Assembly: GCA_037178675.1 (NCBI GenBank)
Contig: JAYMGJ010000690.1
Location: forward strand, 1 to 23,669
Source of the DNA: Scleroderma bovista
Lineage: Eukaryota; Basidiomycota; Agaricomycetes; Boletales; Sclerodermataceae
DNA length: 23,669 nt
Reading direction: 5' to 3'
Position numbers and translations under genes: made by a program
The notes under the pieces: generated by a model
Told to the model about the DNA's origin: nothing
The model's database searches: none
The model's input: the letters and a program-made list of their open reading frames with translations, nothing else
In this document: piece after piece, positions 1 through 7,998 of the stretch
How positions within the stretch are numbered: the stretch's first letter is position 1
How the letters are laid out: each line of letters starts with the position of its first letter

Positions 1-282
1 GATCAGTGATAAGCGTAACAGATCAAAAGGTTAACGGATCACAGCTATGAGTAATCATTATCTAATCTAAAATGGGAACAAAGGGAACAGGAACAGAAAC
101 GGAATGGAGGCATACAATAACCGGAGGTGTAGACACAGAACTATATACTAAAAGGAGACGGAGCGTCAATTGTCAGAGTGGAGATGGATACGTAGCATCG
201 GAGGTGTCCGATTGCAATCGGACTTGAGTCTACAACAGTCTAGAGGCCTTGTGGAGTTATGAGGCGTCACGCGGTCGTGACA
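1..282 (-). repeat. 3' LTR of the Gypsy element (truncated by window start)
   Basis: Matches 7357-7638 at a constant offset of 7356. Read on the minus strand it begins TGTCACGACC directly after the polypurine tract, giving a canonical TG start. There are ten differences from the other copy (174, 175, 179, 191, 197, 200, 258, 260, 265, 271). All are transitions, and nine lie at present or inferred ancestral CpG sites. If the LTR is about 424 bp, as the other copy suggests, roughly 142 bp lie outside the window. Confidence 0.93.
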
Positions 283-295
283 GTATCCCCCCTTT
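283..295 (-). other. Polypurine tract (plus-strand DNA primer site)
   Basis: The minus strand reads AAAGGGGGGATAC and then the LTR start TGTCACG. A purine run with six G immediately 5' of the 3' LTR is the expected position and composition for the primer of second-strand synthesis. It fixes the inner boundary of the left LTR at 282/283. Confidence 0.85.
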
Positions 296-401
296 AGGGC
301 CTGAACCCTTGAGGGCCTTTGTGCATGTGGACTTTGCAGGTTTGGCATTGTTCTGCTGAGATAAGCTTTTGATCGGAGTTCGGAAATTTACCGTGGGCGC
401 G

Positions 402-407
402 TATAAG
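402..407 (+). promoter_or_regulatory. TATA box for the antisense gene
   Basis: TATAAG lies 54 nt upstream of the ATG at 461, which is normal spacing for a fungal core promoter with a short leader. It is inside the retroelement, about 120 bp from the 3' LTR, and points against the element's own transcription. This suggests that the antisense gene has a private promoter and does not rely on LTR read-through. Confidence 0.5.
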
Positions 408-460
408 AGTGCAACACATGTTGTCTGCATTGTTCAAACACCTTGTCCTTCTACCACAAC

Positions 461-1752
461 ATGGCTTCCCAACACACCACACCCATCCCCGCCGAGCAGC
501 AGCAACGTGACTGGAAGGAAGTGGAAGACCACGAGCTGGTCACCGATTCGGAAGATGATGAAGCCAATGCGACAGCAAAGTTTCTGGAGCGTGAGCAGAG
601 GGAGATAGCGAGGAAGGCAGTCGAAGCAGAACAGCGATGGAAGGTCAAGGAGGCGCGAGTGGAGGTGCAGAAGAGGAAGGAGGTGAGTAGCGAACGTACT
701 GTTCGTTGTGTGATGCTGATGAAAATGCGCCATGACAGGCACGCAGAGCCGAAGAGGCTCGCAAAGCAGAGGAAGTGAGAGTGGAGGCGACTCGCAAGGC
801 AGAGGAAGAAGCGAAGGCAGAAGCAGCGTGCAAAGCGGAGGAGGAACGGAAGGCGGAGGAGGAGAGAGAGCACGAGAGACGCATCAAGGCACTGCAGGAG
901 GCACATATAGAGCAACAGAGGCAGGAGTTCGAGGCACGGAAGGCACAGGTGCAACAGCGGAGGTCACAGGCGCGAGCAGAGGCCATCGCGGCTACACAAG
1001 GTAGTGGACAGGCGACGATGGCAGCACCAATGGTGGCACCAGTAGTAAGGCGTTCCACTTGCGTAAGGTGCCGGGAGCACCTCAACAACACGGTGGGGTG
1101 CGTGGCTCAGGCGAGCTCGAAGGCGACAGCCTGCGCACACTGCCAGGCTGCATGCAAATCGTGCTTGTGGAGCACGGTAGGGAAGGCAGTGGAGGTGTCA
1201 ACGCCAGCAGGGAGCGCGACGGAGGGAAGCAGGAAGCCAGTGGAGAAGCATGCGACGAAGAGGAGGTTGAGGACTGCGACGAACACATCACCAAGGGGCG
1301 GTGAAAAGCGCAAGAAGACGCACACGACGACGGAGGAGGGTGAGGAGGAGGAGGAGATGTTCGGGGTCCCGAAGGCGATGGCGGAGGAGCAGCGCGATGC
1401 ACTGGGTATGCTTACCCAGTCGCTAGCGCAGCTGTCGGAGCGCCTGGCAGCCTCCGAGGCGCAGGAGAACGAGAGGCTTGAGATCGAGCGAGAGCGCTTG
1501 GCGCTCAAAAGGAGGCGGTCGGTGAGGGAGGACGAGAGGGTGGAGATGGAGAGGGCTCGATTGGAGATCGAGCAGCAGCGAGCAGAGGACATGTGGCGCC
1601 TTGGCATGTTGGTGCGGGCGCCCTTCGTCCAAGGGTCGTCGACGGGGTCAACGCGGAGGGAGTTGGAAGCGGCGAAGGCGACCGATGTCGAGAAGGGAGC
1701 GGAGGCGGACAATGAGGATGGTATGGCGGATGCGGAGGGAGAGGATGACTGA
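461..1752 (+). CDS. Antisense accessory protein of the retroelement: coiled-coil, Cys-cluster, nuclear-looking (unknown family)
   Basis: Predicted CDS is join(461..682,739..1752), 411 residues. The ATG at 461 has a good context (ACAACATGG). Removing the 56-nt GT-AG intron joins two open frames exactly. Residues about 45-150 are a charged, Ala/Glu/Arg-rich coiled coil. Residues 182-216 form a Cys cluster, C-x2-C-x9-C-x10-C-x2-C-x3-C-x2-C, with the look of a metal-binding or Zn-cluster-like module. Basic stretches near 244-250 and 262-266 resemble nuclear localisation signals, and a second coiled coil covers about 300-365 before an acidic tail. The gene lies between the polypurine tract and the 3' end of pol, antisense to gag-pol, and converges tail to tail with pol. 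Because it is antisense to the genomic RNA, its intron would survive retrotransposition. It is undamaged although gag-pol is broken. I cannot name the family; a DNA-binding regulator is an inference. Confidence 0.75.
683..738 (+). other. Intron of the antisense gene
   Basis: GTGAGT donor at 683, CTGAT-type branch sequence near 715-719 and CAG acceptor ending at 738. It is 56 nt, and removing it brings the frame beginning at 461 into the frame that stays open to 1752. The intron is on the strand opposite to the retroelement's genomic RNA. Confidence 0.8.
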
Positions 1753-1864
1753 TGGACTAACTATGTACATATATATATATTTCTTTTGTACTACAATTTT
1801 GTTTGAATGGAATGTTTTGCGGACTTGAAAGGTTTCAGGGTGAGTTCGGAGGTGATGGAGTGAC
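1753..1864. other. Convergent 3' region between the antisense gene and pol
   Basis: 112 bp separate the stop of the plus-strand gene (1752) from the stop of minus-strand pol (1865). It is AT-rich with an (AT)n run at about 1767-1780, suitable for 3'-end formation. Nothing else is recognisable. Confidence 0.4.
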
Positions 1865-3535
1865 TTAGGCAGATTTGTGCGGACCAGGCTTGCCTGGGTA
1901 CTTGTGATGGAAGTCTTCGACAAGCTCCGACATGTGGTCGAGCTCAGTGGCAAGGAGCCACAATGTTTCTTCATCAGTACCGGTGTAGCCAGCCCAGCGG
2001 ACTAGGTAAAGGAGTTGGCAGTGGCGTCTTCTGCGGTCGATCTTGGAGTCTAGGATTTCTTCGACTTCATACTCGACTTCTCTGTCAACTTCAATTGGAG
2101 GTGGCGGAGATTGGATGCGGTTGGGAATACTGCTTTGGAGGGAGGTCTCTAGTTGAGACACATGGAATACGGGGTGCACGGACTTCATGGTGTCGGGGAG
2201 TCGGAGCGTGAAGGAGAGCGATCCAGGCTTAGCTATTATTTCAAAGGGTCCGAAATTCTTGTCGGAGAGCTTCTTGGAGGGGCATGTAGACCTGAAATAC
2301 ATTGCTTTCACATAGACTTCATCACCTATTTTAAAATCCAGCGGAGTTGATCTTTTCGCATCTGCGGGGCCTTGGTAGCACTGTTGCGCAAGGGCCATCT
2401 CAGAGCGGAGGAACTCGTAGAGTTCCTTGAGGTCGGAGGTATATTCTTGAGCGTGGGAAGAACTGAGGCCCAAGTCGGAGTTGACTGCGATGTCGGGGTG
2501 GTAGCCTTTGTTGGCGAAGAAGGGAGAGACACCACTGGTTGCGCTAGGGGAGTTGTTAAAAGTGAACTCCACAAGTGGGAGGAGTTCGGCCCAATTGTCT
2601 TGTTGGTAGTTACAGTAGATTCGGAGATACTGTTTGAGTGTTTGGTTCGTCCGCTCGGTTTGACCATCTCCTTCTGGGTGATAGCCAGAGGTGAAATGCA
2701 GGGTCATTCTGAGTGCTTTTCCAAGCGAGCGGAAGAAGTGGGAGATGAACTCCGAACCTCTGTCGGAGGTGACATGGGTGGGTACTCCGTGTTTGGAAAA
2801 CACGTGTGCGACAAAGAGCTTGGCAAGCTCAGGGGAGGTGATGGTGTCATAGGTCGGAATGAATATTCCTTGCTTCGATAGGCGGTCCACAACGACTAGG
2901 ATGGAGGTGAATCCATCGGAGAAGGGTAGTTGCTCGATGAAGTCCATGGATATGGAATGCCATGGGCGAGCGGGGATCGGGAGCTGTTTTAGTAGGCCAT
3001 AGGGCCTGTGCCTAGGGACCTTAGCACGTCTGCAGGATGTGCAGGAACTTACGTAGTCTTTTACGAAGGTGTGGACACCTGGCCAGGTATATTCCCGGCA
3101 GACTAGTTCCAACGTGCGGTTTTGGCTGAAGTGGCTGGAGAGCGGATGGTCGTGCTTATAGCAGAGGACTCTGAGGTGGAGGTCGTTGATGTCTGGCACG
3201 TAGATCCTATTGTCAAGGTGGAGTAAGCCTGTGGGGTCCGTTGACCACCGAGAATTGGATGAGTTGGACTTGTGGCTGAGCGCGATGGGATCGGAAGGGA
3301 GAGCTGCAAGGATGTCTTTGTGGAGTTGTTCCACATCAATGAGGATGGCAGCGCGGATTGCCAGAGCGAGGAGAATGGTTGCCCTAAGGGAGGACACGAG
3401 TTGTTCTTGGGTGAACATGGGTCGGAGGTTGTGTGGGTTGACCTGAGCGTAGTCCCTATCCCCCTCTTTGGGGTAGACGTCCCAGCGTCTAGTGAGGGCA
3501 TTGGGCTTAGCTCCGAGGTGTCCAGGGCGGAAGAC
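1865..3535 (-). pseudogene. Gypsy pol, distal part: integrase with C-terminal chromodomain
   Basis: The frame is open from about 3535 down to 1865; its first Met is at 3418 (517 residues from there). From that Met: HHCC zinc module H91-x4-H96-x29-C126-x2-C129; catalytic core D159, D219 and E255 with the classic D-x35-E spacing; a GPF module near 400; and a chromodomain near the C-terminus (LVRWAGY, then E-E-T-L-W). Each catalytic residue is present, so this domain is not itself obviously dead. It is cut off from RNase H by a deletion of about 30 bp near 3530 that also shifts the frame, removing the tail of RNase H after R-Q-A-R-W-S. It should belong to the pol polyprotein and would need proteolytic release. 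An independently initiated product from 3418 is possible but unlikely to matter. Confidence 0.9.
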
Positions 3536-5553
3536 CAGCGGGCTTGACGGCAGGTCAAGACCTTGGAGCTGGAGAAATATTCCAAGTTCTTGTGGTCGGT
3601 GACCACATCAACCGGAGTGGCAGAGCCCTCAAGGTAGTGTCACCAGTGCTTAAAAGCCTTGAAAATGGCCAAAAGCTCCTTGTCGTGGGTGTCATAATTC
3701 AGCTCTGGAGCGGACAGAGTGCGCGAGTAGTATGCGACAGGGCAGAGGACCTCGTCGGAGCCAGTGATGGAAAGGATTCCAGCGATGGCGTAGTCCGAAG
3801 CATCGGTCTCCACAGTCAGTGGAGCGTCAGGGACCCAGTGGGTAAGGATAGGAGCGGAGGTGAAGGCCTTCTTCAGGAGGTTAAAGGCGGAGCGACAATC
3901 CTCACCAAAATTCCAAGGAATGTTTTTGCGGGTAAGCCACATGAGAGGTACGACGATGTCGGAGTAGTTGAAGATGAAACAACGGTAGAAATTCGCAAAA
4001 CCGAGGAAGGACTGGATGTCCTTCACCTTGCAGGGTTCTGGCCAGTCAGAGATGGCTTTGACTTTGTCGGCGGACATGGAAAGGCCATCGGGGGAGAGGC
4101 AGAAGCCAAGGTATTCGGTAGAGGTGGTATGTAATTCACATTTTTCCGGCTTAGCAAAGAGGTTATGCTTGCGGAGGCGTCGGAGGACTTTGCGGACATG
4201 CTTTTGATGTGATTTGATGTCTTCAGAGTAGATAAGGATGTCGTCTAGGTAGATGACAACACAGACATCAAGCATGTCGGAGAGGATGCTGTTAACAAAT
4301 TGCTGGAAAGCCGCAGGAGCATTAGTCAAGCCGAAAGGCATGACATTCCACTCGAAGGAACCGTACCGCATGTGAAACATGGTCTTCCATTCATCTCCTG
4401 CAGCAATGTGGACCAAATGGTACATGTGGCGGAGATCGATCTTGGAGTAGATCTTTGCCTTGCTAGGAGAGTCAAGGAGGTCAGAGATGAGAGGGAGCGG
4501 ATAGCAGTCTTTCTTTGATATTTTGTTCAGTCCTCGGTAATCGACACAAAGGCAGAGTGATCCATCCTTTTTGTGGATGAACAGGACAGGAGCTCCATGA
4601 GCGGAGGTCGACTGTTGGATGAAGCCATAGGAGAGGTGCTCATCGATGAAGGTGCAGAGCACCCCTAATTCAGTCTGTGAAAGGGAGTACACAGTACCCA
4701 GTGGAGGGCTTGCGCCCTCCTCCAAATCGATCCGGAGGTCGTACTCGCGGTGCGGAGCAAGCGTAGTGGCTTTTGCTTTGCTGAAGACATCAGCGAAGTC
4801 ATGGTAGACTTCTGGCACAGCGGAGAGATTGGAAGAATCAACAGGAGTGGCAGTGGAGGTGGAGCAGAGCTTCGCATCTTCTGGGCGGATGTACAGCATG
4901 AAATTGGTAGATCCCGTGAGTTTGCAAGCGCGCGCAAATGCAGCAGCGCCTATGAGCAAAACGTAGGGAGCAGTCAACTGAGGCAAGTCGGAGTCGGAGG
5001 GCGGAGATGAGTCCTCAGGTGGCGGAGCTGTGCAGGCAGATGCGGAGGCAGACTTGACAGAAGGAGGTACCGGGGATGTGGGCATTTGCAGTGTGCTTTT
5101 ACGGAATTTGATGTGACCCAAAACCCAGTCAATCAACGGATTGTAGTGGGTGAGCCAGCTATGTCCAAGGACCAGCACACAGGAGGAATCCAGCGGAGTT
5201 ACGTAGAATGTTTCAGAGTTGACTTCACCTGTGGAGAACTGAATGTCGAGTTTGATGGCTTTGATAATGAAGGTGTTCGTGGAACCGTCTAGGAGGCGGA
5301 GTGATCGCGGAGTGATCATGTAGGTTTCAAGAGAGTGTTTATTAACAAAATTGCTATCTATGAAACAATGGCTAGAGCCAGAGTCAATGAGAGCGGAGAC
5401 AGGAGGAATAGCGACAGGGGACGTAATGGAAATGGAGGGCATAAGGGAGTTGGGATCGGAGAGAGCGGACGTGTTGAGGCGTAACTCCGTAGGTGCACAG
5501 TCGGAGTCAACGCAACCCCCAGATTGTGTGGAGTTCTGGGAGCTGCTGTCTAA
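3530..5553 (-). pseudogene. Gypsy pol, proximal part: protease, reverse transcriptase, RNase H (TGA-interrupted)
   Basis: The frame enters from the slippery site at 5553. Counting from the Met at 5442, the aspartic protease motif is D20-S-G, the RT has D336 (K-I-D-L-R) and the YLDD box at 398-401, and RNase H has D547 and E589. TGA at 3640-3642 replaces the Arg expected after K-H-W, and the same frame resumes with [10 protein letters not shown] before the deletion near 3530. Several usually arginine positions are Cys or Trp: C297 in the box before V-D-Y-R-G-L-N, C488 and W502. All fit CGN to TGN changes. The RT active site is intact, so RT itself might once have worked, but RNase H and everything after it are uncoupled. 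Confidence 0.92.
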
Positions 5554-6912
5554 TTTTTTGACTCCGCAGCAGCAGGAGTCACAGCCTTGGCAGCGCAGGC
5601 CTTGGCCTTAGAGCTTTTCGAGGTGGACTTAGGACAGTCCCTGGCCATATGGCTGGGTTGTCCGCAGAATATGCAAAGCTTGTCTTTGATGTGCCGCTGG
5701 CACTCTTCCTCGGTCAACTTGCCATCTTTCCCAAGATGGGCAGGGGTTTCGGAGGAGGCAGGCTTGGTGCTGGAGGAGCTCTTCGACTTGTCGGAGCTCT
5801 TGTTCTTGTTGTCCTTCTCCTTGGTTTTACCCTTGGAGTCGGAGGAGGTGGAGGAGGTGCCTTTGGGGGCAGAGTTTGACGAGGAGGAGGTGGAAGTCTT
5901 GGTTTGGTGCGCAACTTCAGATTTGCGCTCCCAGTACCTGGCATCGATGGTCTGCGCGAGAGTGCGGTATCCATCCAGGGTGCGGGGTTTGCCAATGCAA
6001 GAGATTTTTGTCCTTGATGCGGTTGGGGAGACCGCTGTAGAAGATGTGGCGGAGAGCGCCATCGCTGTAGCCGCGGACTTGGCCAGCGAGGTGGTTAAAC
6101 TCGACCACGTACTTGTTGATTTTCTGTCCTTCCTTCATGGACAGGTTGTCCAACTGATGTTCAGCGTCTCCGACGGGGTCATGCGGGCCGAAGTTGGACT
6201 TCAGTTCGAAGACGAACTGTGCGTAGTTGTCCATCCATAGCGGACGGGCATGTGGATTGGCGGAGTTGAGTAGGTCCGGTTCGAACCACTCGAGGGCCAT
6301 GCCCTTTAGGTACGACTGCACGAAGGTGACCCTAGCATGGTCGGAGGCGAAAGCCTTGGGGCGATCCTGAAAGTTCAGTTCGCACTGAACAAGGAAAGCA
6401 CGGAGTTTGCGCGGATTGGTCCTGTCGAACGTATCAGGTTCGCGGACTTTGGTGCGACCAGAAGAGGAGTCGTGGTCAGCAGATGCCATAGTGACTTTGG
6501 TCAGCGCCTGGACCGCTTGTGCGAATAGGAGCAGCGGGTCCGGAGTCAGAGTTGAGGCAGAAGGGATAGGGGAGTTTGGTAGCAGGACATCTGGTGGGTT
6601 GGGAGAAGGCAGGTTGCTATCTCCGCTGCCACCACCATCGCCACCAGGGTAGCTGTCACCATAGATGTCCAAGGTGTTGTCGAAACGATGCATGGAGTAA
6701 ACTCCAGACTCGTTGGGGTGGCGTGGAGCGGGGGTTGGAGTAGTGGGATTGGGGGCGGGAGCCCCAGGCGGAGTATTGCGATTGAAGAAGGAGAGGAACT
6801 CTCCTTCTTCAGCCAAGTCATTTCGGGAAGTGGAGGGCACATTGAGCGCCTCCTGGTGCTCTTCGAGCGCACGAGACTGAGCACGGGTAGTTATGATTGA
6901 GTGACTAGTCAT
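5550..6912 (-). pseudogene. Gypsy gag (capsid plus CCHC zinc knuckle), frameshifted
   Basis: The start is ATG at 6912. The first frame runs to 5917 and the second, 6062-5550, carries on the homology. They would join by removing one base in the T5 run at 6005-6009 (A5 on the coding strand), so this looks like a one-base insertion, possibly a sequencing error. The capsid-like core lies at about residues 155-300 and contains a K-V-R-E-P-D-T-F-D segment. A Ser/Lys-rich linker leads to a zinc knuckle C-x2-C-x4-H-x4-C (CIFCGQPSHMARDC) for RNA packaging, then an Ala/Lys tail ending in TAG at 5550-5552. The stop coincides with a -1 slippery heptamer that leads into pol. Confidence 0.88.
5553..5559 (-). 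promoter_or_regulatory. Candidate -1 ribosomal frameshift site between gag and pol
   Basis: The minus strand reads TCA AAA AAT TAG in the gag frame, so the heptamer A-AAA-AAT fits X-XXY-YYZ and is followed at once by the gag stop. A -1 slip moves translation into the frame that is open through protease and RT. Flanking 7-bp complementary arms (5542-5548 and 5567-5573) could fold around the site. Gag-pol frameshifting of -1 is usual in several fungal Gypsy elements. Confidence 0.55.
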
Positions 6913-7214
6913 GGTTGAGAGTAATTAGCAGGTGTGCAAGAGTGAGTTCAAATATACTGTCAGAACTGTTTCCTCCGACGAACTCCGACGAGAGCGGAGA
7001 TAAGTACGAAGGGTTGTCAATGACAGGCAGAGGAGATGTGGAAGTGTTTGAGGACTTGGCTTCAGCATATGTGCTGCACCCTTGCGATACCTGCGTCCTC
7101 GTATTTCGGAGGACTAAGGAACAGAGAGACGGAGGTCTGACGAAGGTCGGGTTTGCCAGAAGGCAGAGGGGACAGAGGAGAGTTTGTGGGAGGTATTCAA
7201 GCTGATATTCGAAC
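6913..7214 (-). other. Untranslated leader of the Gypsy element
   Basis: This is the non-coding stretch between the proposed LTR inner end and the gag ATG. It contains several CTCCG pentamers in the sense direction. I could not recognise a primer-binding site beginning TGG next to 7215, so either the primer is unusual or the LTR boundary differs from my estimate. Confidence 0.5.
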
Positions 7215-7638
7215 TGAGGGACAATCCCCTCAGTGTGCGGAGTACTTATACTTTACAATGGGAATGTACAGTAACCGAGAAGCGGAGAGAAACATAGCGG
7301 AGACATAGGTAAGAGTCTGCGGATGACAAATGGATGAGTAACATACACGGAACAGAGATCAGTGATAAGCGTAACAGATCAAAAGGTTAACGGATCACAG
7401 CTATGAGTAATCATTATCTAATCTAAAATGGGAACAAAGGGAACAGGAACAGAAACGGAATGGAGGCATACAATAACCGGAGGTGTAGACACAGAACTAT
7501 ATACTAAAAGGAGACGGAGCGTCAATTGTTGGAGCGGAGATGGATATGTAGCGTCAGAGGTGTCCGATTGCAATCGGACTTGAGTCTACAACAGTCTAGA
7601 GGCCTTGTGGAGTCACGAGGTGTCACACGGTCGTGACA
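7215..7638 (-). repeat. 5' LTR of the Gypsy element
   Basis: The outer end at 7638 is fixed by loss of identity with the left copy after TGACA and by the TG start on the minus strand. The inner end is an estimate: 7215 begins TG on the plus strand, and the LTR end would read CCCTCA, forming a small inverted repeat with TGAGGG 12 nt away. The second LTR at 18776-19179 ends similarly in CCTCA and is about as long. TATA-like sequences on the minus strand lie at about 7498-7506 and 7245-7251. The second is so close to the proposed end that the true boundary may lie further left. Confidence 0.75.
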
Positions 7639-7649
7639 CGACCCCACCA

Positions 7650-7790
7650 CCTGGGTTATCGACGCAGCCATCACCAGTGACGATGACGGCCCTACCACCT
7701 GCATTGTCAATGCAGCCACCACAAGCAATGATGACAACGATGACAATGACCCCCACCACCAGCGTTGCTGACACAACCACCACCTTGACA
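7650..7790. repeat. Degenerate CCACCACC/GATGAC-type minisatellite
   Basis: Roughly three diverged units of about 45-60 bp each begin with a C-C-A-C-C type run and contain a GCAGCCA(T/C)CAC block and GATGAC runs. The sequence lies between the retroelement and the Helitron 5' end. No convincing gene is present; open frames here are by-products of the repeat. Confidence 0.4.
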
Positions 7791-7805
7791 TCTACTTTAT
7801 TAAAC
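7791..7805 (+). other. Helitron 5' terminus
   Basis: TCTACTTTATTAAAC begins at 7791 and is directly preceded by A. It starts with the obligatory TC and has the T/A-rich pattern seen at many Helitron left ends. It lies about 200 bp upstream of the RepHel start codon. Confidence 0.65.
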
Positions 7806-7842
7806 TAACTCGCGTGAGAACTCGAGACAAACTCGACATCTC

Positions 7843-7949
7843 ATTGGCTAGAGCATATAAGACACAAATCTTGAATCTCATTGGTCGACAGACAACTGTA
7901 TCTGGAATAAACAACACGTGATTTGTAACCAGTCACATTTTGCTATTGG
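7843..7949 (+). promoter_or_regulatory. RepHel promoter: three ATTGG boxes and a TATA-like element
   Basis: ATTGG (inverse CCAAT) occurs at 7843-7847, 7880-7884 and 7945-7949, the first two inside a repeated TCTCATTGG. ATATAA at 7855-7860 is TATA-like. All lie between the Helitron left end and the ATG at 7999, so the element seems to carry its own promoter. Confidence 0.45.
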
Positions 7950-7998
7950 CTCTTGCTCAGCACTCGGCCGTTTTCACTGCTGAGCGCTGAACACGCTT

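Larger units (their letters stand above)
1..7638 (-). mobile_element. Ty3/Gypsy chromovirus LTR retrotransposon, nearly complete, degenerate
   Basis: Direct LTR copies (1-282 and 7357-7638 are collinear with no indels) flank a minus-strand gag, protease, RT, RNase H, integrase and chromodomain series. That domain order and the chromodomain place it among chromoviruses, whose integrases are directed to heterochromatin. The polypurine tract lies at 283-295, directly inside the left LTR. The left LTR is cut by the window start, so the 5-bp target duplication cannot be checked. The coding region carries at least three disabling lesions: a gag frameshift near 6005-6009, TGA at 3640-3642 and a deletion near 3530. 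A separate intact gene sits on the plus strand at 461-1752. The plus strand is packed with CGGAG. The element is probably immobile by itself. Confidence 0.95.

Noticed and set aside
166..348. Minus-strand ORF in the left LTR
   Set aside because: Non-coding LTR and polypurine sequence; no protein-like composition or homologue recognised.
451..1712. Several minus-strand ORFs opposite the antisense gene
   Set aside because: Leu/Ser- and Cys-rich shadow frames of a GA-rich coding strand.
2372..6900. Plus-strand ORFs of 60-217 residues opposite gag-pol
   Set aside because: Mirror frames of clearly recognised gag, RT and integrase coding sequence.
7200..7214. Sequence resembling a tRNA T-arm (GTTCGAATATC on the minus strand)
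   Set aside because: No cloverleaf can be built around it; it is the leader directly after the LTR.
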